A stretch of 64,000 nt of DNA from Neolentinus lepideus HHB14362 ss-1 (GCA_001632425.1 KV425568.1:343083-407082); one strand, 5' to 3'; positions 28,832 to 41,710 are shown, counted from the stretch's first letter. Numbers and translations: made by a program. The notes: a model not told the origin generated them from the letters alone.

Positions 28832-29698
28832 ATGTCGGGCAATAGACGAGAGCGAGAGAACTTCAACCCTGTCACCACCCCCAAGTACGCACTGTTGTTC
28901 TGTCGACCGTGACAAACGCCGATATCATGTTGCTTGCAGGTACCTCAATGATTTCAGCAAAGCTTTGGCGAGTGAAGTTCGGATCCTATTGGAGGAAGTT
29001 GGCAAGCTAAGGGATGAGAGACGTGCATTGCAATTGTGAGTTTCTGTCTTGCTTTAAACGAGACATAAGGTCACCATCATATCTGATCGAATGTGGTCCG
29101 ATGCAGCGAGATTGCGGAGTTGATGAGCATGAAGTCTAAGCACGGCGCAGGTGGTGAATATTCACCGGATTGGAGGCCAAGAGTACGTCGCACCCATCCT
29201 TGGACCCTCTACTCCCAATTTATCTGACATAACATGTTTTCAGGAAGCAGAACCATCCCCGCCACCCCCTCCGGCCCCAGAGCCTCTACCAGTCGAAGAA
29301 CCCGCGCTTCCCCGCGAAGCTAAGCCAGGCTGGCGCGTCGTCCCGCCCAAGCGTGAAGGTCGTCGGAGACATGGGCATCAACAGCAGTCTCAAGCAGTCG
29401 TACCCGCCAGCCCGCCCCCGGCTCCTCCGCCAGAGCCCCCTAAGCCAAATCTTCCCGCGTGGGCGCAGTGGAGACGTGAGTTCATATTAACTTACTGAAT
29501 CACGCCGGTGTTGAATAGACGTACGCTTGCAGCTAATCCACTCATCGTTGCACCTCTCCCCCAAGCGGCTGCTCCTTCGTCCCCCGGCCCTGTTGTACAG
29601 CGCAGGGGTCTTTTCGGTGAGTTCTCTTCCGCAGTCTACATATAAGGTAGCATCTCATACGTCACTTGCCAGGTCCTCCGAGTCCGCCACCCCAATAA
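28832..29698 (+). CDS. Coiled-coil and proline-rich protein, 188 residues
   Basis: Six exons (28832-28884, 28940-29035, 29107-29182, 29244-29475, 29533-29616, 29673-29698) join in phase to 189 codons including the stop. The N-terminal third is a helix with heptad character (FSKALASEVRILLEEVGKLR, DERRALQFEIAELMSMKSK). It is followed by a proline-rich region (EPSPPPPPAPEPLPVEEPA), a basic patch (KREGRRRHGHQQQ) and a second proline-rich stretch ending RRGLFGPPSPPPQ. There is no catalytic domain. I infer an adaptor or scaffold protein; the family is not recognised. Consistency of all five junctions makes the gene model good even though the function is unknown. Confidence 0.75.
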
Positions 29699-30137
29699 AT
29701 GCCGCTATCCCAGTTCCTTGACTTTTCGGCTCGAACCTAACAGAAATGGGAAAGACCTTACGGATGCATCGTCTTTACCTTTCTCTATGGATATGATTCT
29801 GATAACTTCAACACCAAGGCTCTTGTTTATTTCGTAGCCCTCCACTCAGGGGCATCAGTTCTTGCTAATGCTTTCACGTTTCTGGCTTTCTTCCCTGCTA
29901 TCGGATCAATCTAACCAAACAATGTGTGTATGTACTTCAGTATGGAATAGAGGATGTAGGATACATGCGTTGCAATGTGTAAAGTAAGTATGCATGAGAT
30001 GATTTTGAATGATGAATGGGTGATACACTAGAATCCTTGTCCGTAAGATGTTGATGGTACATGGTTAACGACCAGTAGGGTAACGCCTTGGTATATAATA
30101 CAGTATATGAAACGAAGATCTAGTTAGATGAGGACGC
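29699..30137. other. Convergent 3' flanks
   Basis: About 440 bases between the stop of the coiled-coil gene and the stop of the phospholipase C gene on the opposite strand. No coding signal. Confidence 0.45.
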
Positions 30138-33100
30138 CTACGTGTCCCGGATATTGATGCATACAAACAGAGTCGAGAATAAATATTGAGATAGTTGCGC
30201 ATCGTGTAGCGGGAGGTGTCGGAATCCTGCGCAACCAACCCACCATCAACGTCTTCACGTTGTACCAGTACGGATCACGTACCTTGATTAAGACTTCCCA
30301 AACTTGCACAATACACTGCCAACGGTTCCTCGCCCTCCTTAACCTCCTGTTTGACCGCGAACCTCACAAACACCAGATCCTTCATCTCACCCACACAGTC
30401 AAATGGCAAACTCAGTTCCTCCTCCCAAACTGGATTGAACCCGTTGTTCTTCACCGCGCCCGTACGGAAGGACACCGTGCGCGCTGAGGTTGCGGTGACG
30501 GCTGAAGGACCTGAAGGAGGCGAGTAGGCATGATCGGCGTGGTCTGGCAGGAAGGGCGAATGCGTCCAGTCCGGGACGTGCACGGAAACTTCGACATAGG
30601 GATCGACTATCTCGCGACCAGTCGAGTCTTTGGGCCGCGGGAGTTGCTGAGCAGATATGATCTGGTTGCATTGCATGGTGAACGTAGTCCTTGGCGCACC
30701 AGGGCAGCGTAAAGCAGCTTACGGTGACATCGAGATAATGATTAGTCCGTTTTGACAAAAGCTCCTTATTGTACTCCCTCACAGCTCGGGGTTTGAGGAC
30801 GTACCCGGAGCGGCCATTTCTCTGGAACATAGCATGATTGATCATATACCCCAAGTCTGCGGCGTAATCAAACAATGATCAGCCGCTCAGATAAATGTTC
30901 GTTATTTGATCCTACTCGCCGAAAGTTTGCCAGTTGATGGCCACCAGCTGGACGCCCGCCGACCAGTACCTATGAGGCTCGAAGTTCGACGAGTTCAACC
31001 TCGTCCCCTTCGGGTACACCCTGACCAAGTGTGTCTTATCATGTTTGATCAGATCCATCATGCTCTGCTTCAGAATCTTGTTCGCCACTTTCTCGGAGAG
31101 CGAGAAAACATGCTCCGGTGCGTATTGTTCCTTCTTGTTCAGCCCTCGGCACTTGACGCCAACAGTGTACACAAGAAGCGCCACCAGCTGAAAGGACATT
31201 TTGACCTTCTGGTGCTGATATTCGGAGCCGTTGGGTGATTTGACCCTGCCCGCCGGCCCCGGAGATGTGGAAGAATGCCGCGAGTGACGAACGCGTTCTG
31301 CCATTCGCGAGACCCTGAGCATATCCTTTTTCAGCTCTGTCCATCGTTGTGAGATGATATTTAGAGTGAGAATAATACGAAAAACAAACCAGTAAAGACC
31401 TCATCTGAAGAAGTACTATCGGTTGTTGAGGATTCGCTGTCAACAGTCAATTCCTTGTCCCGAAGGCTTTCTCGGTCAGAAACATAAAGATTCTTTGCCT
31501 ACATAGCTGGGCGATGAGTGTTTGAATTTGGACGTCCGACAATAAATCACCTTCAAGAGCACCCGCCCTTTCAATTGCTCCGGGCTAGGCAAAACTTCGA
31601 TCTTGTGCCGCTCTCCATGGATCGGTGCAGTAATAAGCGCATCACCGAACACCTCTCGCATGATTTGTGCCATCATGTCCTGTTGAGATAGAGAGCAATG
31701 GATCTCGGCGGATATGATGATCGGGTATGGCGACGCTACAAAGGCGTACTTCTGTATGGCTTGACAGATGTCCCGAAGAGGCACTTTCGACGTCAACGTC
31801 TTGCCGTGGTATATCGTAGGTTCAGCGTCGCCATCGTAGACGTCAACTGCAATTGAATTACATGAGCCCGATAAGGTCAGAGAAGCAAGGACAAAGACGT
31901 ACTTTCTACACTGCGACAGCTGTGCAACAGCGCTCTGATATAACCTTCTATCGTGCTGACTCCGACCAGCTGGTTTCCAACAAGATAAGTATTATGGGAA
32001 GAGGATATATAGTATTCCGAAAGAGGCCGATTCATGTCGTGGAAGATCTTGCCGTGTTGATCAGCAAATACAGAATTGTCTAGGGATAGAAGAAATGATG
32101 TGAAGGTGCTGAGGGTCAATATTGTGGAGGAGGATGAAAGGGTATCGGTGACAGAGGTTGCAATTTCTACGGAACTGCCCGCCGTGGTGGTTGGCGATGG
32201 AGACAGAGATAACGAAGGAGCCAACGCGGCGGCGGCGGCGACTGCTGCCACAGAAGGCGGAGGAGATGGTTGAGACATAGCCGACTGAGAACCAGAGGAT
32301 CCTTCCGGACTGAGCGCTACTGCATACCGGTTGAAGATACGCTTCATGTCAGCCTCGCTTAAGTTGGACTGACGAGGATACGATGTCAGATTTGCTATAC
32401 ACTAAATCATGAAATACTGACCTTTTGATGATCGCGCATGAACATCTGGAAGGTCTTGAAGTCGAACGTGCCATTGATGGAACACAATTTCTTGTACAGC
32501 CGGTCTAATTCTGGGCGTGCTTTGAGGAGCTTGACAAACCTCTGGAAGTCCGCAAAATCAAGGTAGCCCCGGCTATTGACATCGGCTTCCTATCGTCGGA
32601 CGTGAGAGGTGAGAGGGAACGCGGAAACAGTCATGAAGATGGAGCTTACTTTGAAGAGTCTTTGCAGATTATCCTTGGCAGCATTGATGTTTAGGCGTTT
32701 GCACATTCGCTCCACATCGTCGAAGTCCAGCTTCTGATCCTGCTCGTCGTCCGCGGCCTTCCAGTACTGCCGCTCCCAAAGAGATTGACGTATTTCGAGA
32801 TTGCCAAGACCACTCATGAGTTCTTGCCTGATGGCATGTAGCTTCCGCAGGGTCACGTCCCACATCTGCAGAACATCGCGAGTGGAGGCGATGACATGCA
32901 AGGACTTATACCGCCCGTCGCAGATATAGAAGATCGTCAACCAGCGATCTTCAAACTGCTGCGATAGCTGAAACTGTTCACGGTAGTATCGAGCATCAGT
33001 GCATGTTCGTATCTCCTTGACATTCTCAATCGGAACTGTCAACAGTACTCTTAAATACATGCAATGATCAGTATGCTGGACGCTGCTCACTAATGCGCTG

Positions 33101-33745
33101 CTTCTTGGTCTCGTAGAGGATCTGACCCTGTTCAGGATCTAATCTAAGCACGACCCGTTTCTGTTTCTTGGCTGATACTTTCATCATAGGAGTACCCTGC
33201 TGGAGTAGAGAAGGGACTGCGATGTCGGCCATACCAGACTTCTGGGCGACGCGTTTCGGCTGCTCTTCCGGTCTCTTTCCGGTAGTACCTGGGTACTGTG
33301 CAAGCTCTGCAAGGGACTTGCACTTGCTTCCAAGGAGCGCTGACTGCACGTGTCCATCCACGCCTTGAGCTCCGCCACGATCAGGCAGGGCCAGGGAAAA
33401 GGCAGGGCGTGGAATCGATTCCGACTGTGACCGTCCGTGCCTCGAAGCAGTGCGACTACGCCGCAGGTCGTCGAAGGGTGTGGGGGAGGGCTTTGAGGAA
33501 ACTTTCATAGACTTGGAACGCACCAGCGGCATATCCTTCATTGTCCCCTTCAGCTTCCTTTTGAATGACGATATCGACGCCCCCAGGCTACCCTCACTCT
33601 TCCGTCTTAATTTCTCCTGGCTCTCATCCGCCGACATGATCTCCTGGACAGCGGGTGTAGGTTGCCCGCTGCTTGTCAGCAGATTAGCCGCTCTCCGTAG
33701 CATTCTCGTCGTCGGCTCCGGGTGCGACGCTTGAGCATCGGTCAT
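30138..33745 (-). CDS. PLC1: Phosphoinositide-specific phospholipase C
   Basis: Cleaves phosphatidylinositol 4,5-bisphosphate to inositol trisphosphate and diacylglycerol. Domain order: a long Ser/Arg-rich N-terminus (about 200 residues); a PH domain ([18 protein letters not shown]... [20 protein letters not shown]); EF-hand-like region ([20 protein letters not shown]). Next is the X box ([45 protein letters not shown]). An acidic/serine linker ([17 protein letters not shown]) follows, then the Y box ([45 protein letters not shown]). A C2 domain ([34 protein letters not shown]) ends [16 protein letters not shown] then TAG at 30138. Both catalytic histidines (SSHNT and YHGKT) are visible. The start at 33745 is preferred because a TATA-like run lies close upstream; an in-frame ATG at 33769 is the alternative. 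Confidence 0.93.
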
Positions 33746-33812
33746 GGCCAGATTCCATCCAGATTTCAAGTGCGAGAGGGGGAAGCCAGAGATGTCGTGG
33801 TGCCTTGCTGGG

Positions 33813-33822
33813 TATATATACT
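33813..33822 (-). promoter_or_regulatory. TATA-like box upstream of phospholipase C
   Basis: The minus strand reads TATATATACC here, about 68 bases before the ATG at 33745 and 44 before the one at 33769. The spacing favours the downstream ATG. Confidence 0.45.
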
Positions 33823-34285
33823 ACTGAATCAAATGCAATCGTGATATCGGTGAGGTTGCAGCATCATTTGATAGCGGGCACTTCGTGGCAGTGACTGTCC
33901 ACCCCACAGGAGTAATTAGTGGATGTACTGTAGACGAAATAAGTCCGGGGGCGATGGTAGATGAGAGCCGCAGTTGTTCGGGCGCGCTTGCCACTCATTA
34001 GCCGTGACTCGCCCGCCGGATGTGATTCAATGTGATGGGTTTTATTGGCGGTGCTACTTCTTGTCCGACGGTCATGCCACCATAATATTACTGGTACATG
34101 ATACAGATTGCGATGCAGTATGATACTATGCTAGGAATAAATTATTAGCGACAACAATAACACGAACGTGTCATGACGTTAACCCAATAACTGCTATACA
34201 ATGCATGAAAACGGGGCAGCAGCTGGATATAGCATGAAACATCGACTGGGATAAGGAAGTCCTTTGCTGACTCCGACAGATTCTG
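33823..34285. other. Intergenic region
   Basis: Upstream region of the phospholipase gene and 3' flank of the zinc-cluster regulator. No coding signal was seen. Confidence 0.4.
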
Positions 34286-36124
34286 TCAGCATTTGATGAA
34301 ATTGCCAACAATCATGCTCGGTATGCCGTAGGCATCTCTGCGGATTGTAAATGAGAAACAGCAATTGATGAACCCTTCTTCCTTGACCAGATCGGCAGGC
34401 TTCGAAGACGATGAGGGCTTTCGCTGACTAACTGGACTAGCAGATCCAGAAGGCGAGCTGAGGAGAGGCTTGTACCGCAAGACGCAAGACGTCAAGACAG
34501 CCTTTTGGTTGGCGTCAAAGGCAACGTGCCCGTATTTCTTCAGGGAAAAGCATCAATCAGCATGGTGAAGATCCGCATCGGAGCCTAGGATAGTGCTCAC
34601 CTCCCAATAATTTACAGCAGATTCTTCGGCCATCAACTCATATATACATAGACGCCCCTGCAGCAACGTTCAGTGCCTGACCAAATATGGGGCACTCCTG
34701 TGTTTACGCACGTCTCGCATCATGTAACCATCCACGCCTACAAGCTCCGCAAACTCGCGATTACCCTTGTATATCTCCCCTGTCCTACGCCACAAACATG
34801 CCGGAACGCCCATAACGGAGAACACACGATCATAGTCGAGTAGCAGTCGCTCAAATGCCTCCTCTATAAAGACAAGGTCCATGTCTTTTAGGGATTGCGC
34901 GATAGCCTAGAACAGGTGGAAGAGTCAAGCTCCGTACCCTTCACAAGCTACCTCATGCTTACTCGGAACTTTGGCCGTAGGACAGACAAGGGCTGCAGGA
35001 TAAGCTGCTTTGATTCCTGAGAAACGCTGCGGGTATTGTCAGCAACATAATAACGCGTCGCCTTTCTAGAGCTTACTTCCGGTCCATCCAACGAGACAAC
35101 CGCGCGTACCCCTTAACATAGTTGTAAGGCTTCAACAAGCCTGCCTCATACTTGGCCCTGATCACCCTCCGTAACCGCTCATCTCGTGTGCCAGATTCCT
35201 GGTCTGCAGCAGTGTACAAAAATTGCTCCGTCTTATTTGAAGCCGACAGAGGAGGGGGCATAGAGTCTTCGGGATTCGAAGGCCTATCTGTTGCCTGTTC
35301 TTGTGCAGAAGTGGATGCCTGGACCGACGTTGACTGCTCGGGTGTTTCTGCTTTGGGCAGGAAGGTGCTCCCTACGTTCGCAGGCGCGACAGTATTTGGG
35401 GCGGCAAATGACGGAACAGAGACAAGAGATGGGGCGATAGATGTTGGAAGGGGGTTGAAGAATGATCGCTCGTCGAGGGATTCAAGGAAGTCGCTGGAAC
35501 GACGACATCAAAGCAAGACCTTGGTAGATAGTGAGTTGAGCTTACGTGAGGACAGAAAATTCGTTGCCTAGAGTTTCCGGTTGATATGCGATGTAGGGAG
35601 GAGGAGCTACAGTTACAGGCCAAACTGTGTTGGTGGCAGGGATAGTAGTCGCAGCGAACGGATTCACTAGTGGATTGAGAATCTAATCATAGCAAACTGG
35701 GAGTGCCACTTACTCGATATCGCTCGCGATATATCTATGTTGGGTCCAATGGAGCTGGCGCCCTTCTCCGACTTGCTTGACTGTCTGGGCTCGTCGTGAC
35801 ACAAATGCCCAATCTCCCTTTTGATGCTATATCTCCGTCTGTATAGACACACGTGTGCGGTGCAATTCTTCTCGATGCTCACCAACGCTGACAGGGTCGC
35901 CCCTCATCGCAAGTCATATGGCTCCTTCGACAATACAGACAAGCGTGGTTGACCTTTCTCCTCTTTGCCTTCTTCTTTCCCGTGCCCGAACCATCATCTG
36001 CAGCAGCCCGCTTCGCTTGATCTTGCCCATCGACCGAGGCTGGAACGTCGGCACTTCTAGGAGCAATACGGGAGTACTCGGTTTGTTTGCCGTTGGACAT
36101 GAAGTTGGCCATCATCTCAGCCAC
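34286..36124 (-). CDS. ERT1: Zn(II)2Cys6 transcription factor of the ERT1/AcuK type
   Basis: The ERT1/Rds2/AcuK group regulates gluconeogenesis and growth on ethanol, acetate and other non-fermentable carbon. The N-terminus (MAEMMANFMSNGKQTEYSR) leads through a lysine/arginine patch (GKKKAKRRKVNHACLYCRRS) into the zinc cluster. Its six cysteines are spaced C-x2-C-x6-C-x5-C-x2-C-x8-C, with CQRC formed across an intron ending ...GATATAG. A disordered Pro/Ser region follows. The C-terminal half has the family's PAS-like part: LLKPYNYVKGYARLSRWMD, DLVFIEEAFERLLLDYDRVF, GVPACLWRRTGEIYKGNREF and FINCCFSFTIRRDAYGIPSM, then ends NFIKC. About eight introns are visible, several under 60 nt. Confidence 0.88.
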
Positions 36125-36521
36125 TTTTAAGTTCCTGCTATCGGGGAGATTTGGACAAGATAGCGACTGGGGTCGGAAGATTTAGGACAGGGAGTGTGAC
36201 CAGAGAGGAAAGGGATCTGAAAGTCTCCCACGATGTGGCACGGGAACGACCAAGCCTTCTGCCTCGCGACTAGCACCTTTTGTGATTGGCTCAGATAGTC
36301 TTTCATGATCCATTGACATTCAAAGGAATATGAATTCAAAAGATACAAGAATCAGAAGGTGAAGTGGTAATATACGCGAAAGTCGTGATGCTGATAAATA
36401 AAAAAGGATTGCCGCGGTGTATGACCCTAAGAGAAGACAGCTAGAGCAATACATGCCGCTCAAGGAATGCACGTCCACAATGAAAACGCCAGAGCCATGA
36501 AAATTGTACGCTGGAAGATTC
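36125..36521. other. Intergenic region
   Basis: About 400 bases containing the promoter of the ERT1-like gene on the minus strand and the 3' flank of the following orphan. No feature could be supported. Confidence 0.4.
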
Positions 36522-37742
36522 CTAGTCCGAGTGGGCCTTCATGCTCTGTATGACTTCCGCTAGTACTATGCGTAAGAGCGTCTCCAATTCCGAACATAGC
36601 CCTTGTTCGTGATGTCCTAACTCCTCTAAATTGCTCTTCAGGGCATACAAATTCTTTGCGACCTTGTCAAGAGCTTCAGAGAAGTCGACCCCCTCCGGAC
36701 ATGCATCGAGTAAGCGATGCCGAAGCTCACATCGCTGAGGATTTTTAATGGCCACCTCGATACCATCAGCCACCTTCTGGTCTAGCAATGAGGCTACAAG
36801 TTCATCCTGCATGTCAGGATCAGATACGCCTCGTCGGCGTCCTTTCCATAGCTGCAGCGTCTTGATCACCTTTAAAACCGTGTTCATCGATGCCGGCCGC
36901 TTTTGTTGACGAGGATCCTCCATGGTCGGAGCTACAGTCCTGATGACCTCATACATCCAGTCTGGAATGAGACGATTGAATAATTGTTGTCGGTCCTTGG
37001 TGTGCAGATAACCAAGTAGCTCAGGGAGCACCTCGGTGCTCCTCAGTTTCAAAGAGACACGCGGAAGTTCTTCTGAACACGGTCGGGGAATTCGAGAAAG
37101 GGATGAAGTCTTGATATTCGGACAGTTCAGGACGAAGATTAGGATATTGACTGGGCACTCGACACATGCAGGGCTAGCATCCGGCGCAGGAAGTTCTGGT
37201 AGCTGGGGAATCGAAGATATTACCACCAGCATATGCGTCGGCTCGATAAAAGGTGGCTTCATTCCTCTGACATATGTCCACTTCGGCGTCAAAGTCGCCC
37301 ACGAGCTGCTTAAGTCGGGACTAGACCATATTGCTTTCCCCGAAGATGTATTGGTGGAGACGACGGTCGTCGAGGTTGAATCTCTGAATGAGCAACAAGT
37401 CCGCGTCCCTTGAATGGCAGAGGAAGAAACAGAGGGTGCTAGTGTATCTGCCACAAGAGGATACTCGAAAACGGAATAGAGCCATGGAGTACTGTGGCAC
37501 AGTGAGACCAATGTTTTTTGGAGATGCGCCGTCCCAACTTACCTAGTAGGAGCCTTGAGCAGTTCTCTGATTTCGGCGCAGGATATGTTGCTGTACAATA
37601 ATTCTTGATAGCTTTCCGGAGCTAAGGCTAGCAACTCCGAGCGTTTCATCCTTTGTTCCGTACGATTCGTAGGACTGTCCGCGACGGCAAGGCGTTCGGA
37701 CCTCAGTTCAAGGTGCGGAAGCAGAGATATAATATCGTCCAT
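36522..37742 (-). CDS. Orphan protein of 389 residues, mostly helical
   Basis: Two exons: 37742-37543 and 37491-36522. The 51-nt intron (GTAAGT...CCACAG) joins in phase, giving 390 codons including the stop. The N-terminus (MDDIISLLPHLELRSERLAV) is followed by repeated leucine-rich helical segments (SELLALAPESYQELLYSNIS, STEVLPELLGYLHTKDRQQL). The C-terminal half, VIKTLQLWKGRRRGVSDPDM to LETLLRIVLAEVIQSMK, is strongly helical and may be an alpha-solenoid. There is no signal peptide, membrane segment or catalytic motif, and I do not recognise the family. A serine/threonine-rich insert lies near residues 85-125. Confidence 0.7.
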
Positions 37743-38860
37743 GACTGTGTATGCAGGAGGTAGATGTGTATCAATCAGGATGCAAGACGCGTTGATTTAT
37801 ATTCGCAGGCCAGCGCGCCACTGTGGCACAACATGCCACCGGAAGAGGTGGCCGCGGGAGATGCCGTAGTTCTTTGTTTCAGATGATCAGATCCCAAGCT
37901 GACCACGTATCTTTCAAGCTGAGGTTTAACGTCAAGTGATTTCCATCAGTCGGTGTGCAATTCAACAAGTAATTCGCTCAAGAGCATCGATGAAATGACG
38001 AGGCAAAGGGGCAGTGAGGAGGAAGAAGACAGATGTAATAGATTCATCCAGTGTTAGTAACGTACGAAATCCAAAGTTGTCCAGCGTCAAATACAAACGC
38101 TGTAGTCTTTTCACTCGAGGCTTGCCACCGACTGCCACACTCCGGTATATCCCGATCATCCACGCGAGCGTCCCATATTGGGTTTCTGTCTGGTTCCTGT
38201 TCGATTAACATCGACAATTCGTGAGTCGAACTAAATCGCCAGAGCTTGCCTTAGATGGATTGTTCATATCTTCTCCCGAGAGATCTCGAGTATGTCCCAG
38301 TCAGAACAGTTGGTCTTACCCGTTTCGCATCAGTCTCCCTGAAAGACGGTCATGAAGCTTTTCGCTAATACCACTCGGGCGTCGACGTACACATCTACTC
38401 TTTTGAATTTGTTGTCGTTTCTCGGAACTATTCCATTCGTCTTGGCTCTTGATCACAGTACTCGCCCTCATGCTGTCTTGCCGAAAAATACTTCCTCTCA
38501 GGTTTATTGGCAGATGATGCGTGCATTTTCGCCGAGATACAGGAGGAGCGAAGACGTGGCTAGGGCTTAAGACTGTCATTTGTCTACCTCGCACTCACTC
38601 TGAAGTTCCGCGAACTACGCGGCAGGCGCCTCTCGAGGCAAGTGTGGGAGTGAGCAGAAGCGCCATCGTCCGGGTCTCGGACCAGACCCATGTCCGTTAA
38701 TATAGCTGCTTGCACCTTGATAGCGCTCGTCAATGGGACAAATGCAATATTAACTTATGCCCATGCAGGCGCCTGGACGATAGGTCACAAGCATCTGCAG
38801 GTGCGTTCGCACACGATTTCTTGTCACTCGCTCACTCTCGCCCTGCTCCAAAGCCTTTTG
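37743..38860. other. Divergent intergenic region
   Basis: About 1.1 kb between the orphan gene (-) and the kinase gene (+). It holds a 72-codon frame at 38352-38570 with a hydrophobic start, which I do not accept as a gene without transcript support. No transposon sequence was seen. Confidence 0.4.
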
Positions 38861-41419
38861 ATGGACCCAATTTCCATTATTGAGGATATCGTGTCTGCGG
38901 GCCTTTATGTGAAGAGGGTTGCAGACACGATTACGCAAAACAGGGAGGAGTGCGAGAGACTCGGCAACCATCTACTGGAAGTATTGGAATGCATCGAGAA
39001 GCAGCTCAGCGCAGCGAATATCCCACAAGGGGCTGTCGACAGACTCGTGAAGCTGCTTAAGTGCGTACTAGCCGATTTCTGATAATTGATCAATCTGAGA
39101 AGCTGATAGTTTGCTCAAGGGCTGTGCAGAGCCTGTCCACGACCTTGGACGCGCTTGCTAATCAGTCGCGTTTAAAAAGGATTTTATGGAAGTATGATGT
39201 CGCAAGGAAAATTGGGACAGTTTATAAGGGCCTTTCAGAGGCTCTCAGTCTGTTTCAGGCTAGTTCTACTCAATCCTGTTCCAATAGATTTCACTGAGGC
39301 CTCCTGATCAGCTGGATAGCAGCGTGGACATGAAGAAATGGATGGAGGAGAACGAACGAGCTAAGAAGATTGACGCCGAACAGACTAGGAAAAGTTTTGA
39401 GAAGGTGTTACATAACGACCGCGAGATTTTACAGGTACGTAGCATGCTTACCAGTCATCCTTTACTGAGTTGGAAACACGGCTGTACAGGCCCTATTGGT
39501 GCAGAGAACAGAAGCTGAAGACGGAATCTTGAGTATTCAACATGTGGGTATCTTCACGCGTGCTCGATATGGTTTAGTTGGACTGAATCGCCGTTGACCG
39601 CTGATTAGAAATTAGATTATCTGGAGGACGCGATGGAGCGTGTATTCCTACAGAAGATATTGAATGCCATGATCCGTGTTTCGGGGTCTACCACTTCAGC
39701 CTCCGACGACTTCCTCATTACCCCCCTTGACATCATTATACACGAACACAAGAAACTTGGACAAGGTGGATTCGCTGCTGTTTATCAAGGGGACTGGAAG
39801 GGTACTACCGTTGCCGTGAAGGTCATTGACAACGCAGTACATGAAAGGGTTTGTTGGTTTCGTGGAAATATCTCACACCCGGCTAACCAACATTTAACAT
39901 CCAGGTATTTCGAAAAGAGATCAGTGTCTGGAAAAACCTACGGCACCCAAATATTCTTCAATTTCTAGGCGCATGCTATACCGGAGAGCGCGGATTTGCA
40001 GTTTGCGTGTACAAGGAGAATGGAGACGTCTTGAATTATCTTCAGACGAATCCAGACACTAACCGAATACAGCTTGTTTGTTGTATCTTCTCAATATATT
40101 CAACGCTCTCACGAGAGTTCCACAGCCGTATGAAGCCTCCAAGGGACTATCATATTTACACGGACAGCGCGTCATTCATGGTGACCTGAAAGCGGTGCGT
40201 ATCAGAACCGATTTCTTACCATAATTTCTCCTGAAAGATTTCCTTTAGAATAATATTCTCGTCGACGCGCATGGTAGAGCCTGTCTATGTGATTTTGGTC
40301 TGGCGCAGGTGAAGGCGCAGACAAAATCCCTGGCGAGCTCTCAAAATGTCGGCACTGCTCGTTGGGCATCCCCTGAGCAGATGTCAGGAAGTCCATTAAA
40401 CGAGAAGACCGACATTTATAGCTTTGGTATGACGATGTACGAGGTGAGCCAGGCCTTACGGTTTCTGCTTCTGTATACGAAGTTCTCCGCAGGTTTTCAC
40501 AGAAGAGCCACCTTTCGCTCATGTTCCGAACGGAGTGCTATATACCATCATAGTGGACCGTGGTGAACGTCCTCATCGTCCAAATAACTCGGACAACTTA
40601 CGCAGAGGACTTCACGACCCCTTTTGGCTCCTCATTCAGAAGTGCTGGACACATGAACCGCTGTCGCGACCGTCAGCTCAGAGCATAATGCATCAACTCA
40701 AACAATTACTGCCTAGCGGCGCAGCCCATGACATCTACGGCAGGGAGCAAGGACAAGTAACCGAAGCTCCTTCTGGGCCTCCGATCGAGATGGGCACTCT
40801 GGCAACATCTCATTCTAACTCACGAGACACCAACCGAAGGCAAGGTACCTATAATGATACAATGTTGCGAGCTGCACACTCGACATCATCGGTTCCGTCG
40901 TTATTTACGAGGTCTGCATCACCTGTTCATCGCCCTTCTGCGCCTGCTCCTCGGCCTTTGGTCTATCCACGGCAGAGAGCTCATAGCATCCCAGATATCA
41001 TCATTGTCCCACCGAGCCCAAGTCGTTCACGCAGCAGTTCCGACTCAAGGACACCGCTTGTGGAGACCGCTTCCGTCTTGTCGCCCCTTTGCCCAGATGG
41101 GAATACTATTCTACCTCCAAGTTCCCCGGATGTCTCGGCGATGACGTTGACGTCTCCCCAGTCAGCGCCGAGTCCCGTCATGACTGCCACGCAAGAGCTG
41201 GCCGGTGCTCACAGCTCTTATTCTTCCTTCGAGAAGCCATCGGAGGATCCTGTCATCAAGGCACTCGCACAAAGTGGTATGGAATACGCAAATAGTTCTC
41301 CTGCCGCCAAAGTGCAACCTCCTAATGCGAAAGCTCATGCACCTTCACTCGCGATGCAGCGCCAAGTCAAGAAACCCAAAGACTATAACCGGGGGAGACC
41401 ACGATCCGGGCCACCCTAG
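38861..41419 (+). CDS. Protein kinase with an N-terminal MLKL-like helical bundle
   Basis: The start at 38861 gives MDPISIIEDIVSAGLYVKRV, the opening of an MLKL-NTD/HeLo-like four-helix domain. It continues over two introns as NREECERLGNHLLEVLECIE, LSTTLDALANQSRLKRILWK and KIGTVYKGLSEALSLFQ. A charged brace-like helix (MKKWMEENERAKKIDAEQTR) and another (LDYLEDAMERVFLQKILNAM) lead to a tyrosine-kinase-like (TKL) kinase domain. It has a glycine loop LGQGGFAAVYQG, VAVK lysine, VIHGDLKANNILVD, CDFGLA, GTARWASPEQM and WLLIQKCWTHEPLSRPSAQS. The tail from 40740 is Ser/Pro-rich and disordered. The catalytic loop is HGD, not HRD. The junction after SLFQ seems to use a GC donor. Catalytic Lys, Asp and DFG are all present, so activity is expected. 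Confidence 0.85.
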
Positions 41420-41710
41420 GAAGCGAGCCACGCACCTTCGACCAAACTGCTTGCATGTATCTTGAGCACAACCTCATGGCACCCCACTGTTTGATTCTGA
41501 AGAGGATTGAGGGAGGAATTGGAGAATGATAGTTTCAATAAGTTGGAGGACTTTCGAACTGTGTCATGTTTCTTAATCTGGTGAGACACCTCAGTTTGCT
41601 GTTGTTGCTCTCCTCCCGTTCTGCTGGAGATGATAGATCCACAGATCATCTACCGATCCGAGCACTCTAGGTATAATGCCCTCCCTTATTATGATAAATG
41701 TTATACAGTA
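41420..41710. other. Convergent 3' flanks
   Basis: About 290 bases between the kinase stop (+) and the Cyp40 stop (-). Nothing coding was seen. Confidence 0.4.

Noticed and set aside
38352..38570. 72-codon frame with a hydrophobic start
   Set aside because: No family, no splice support, and similar-length frames overlap on the other strand.
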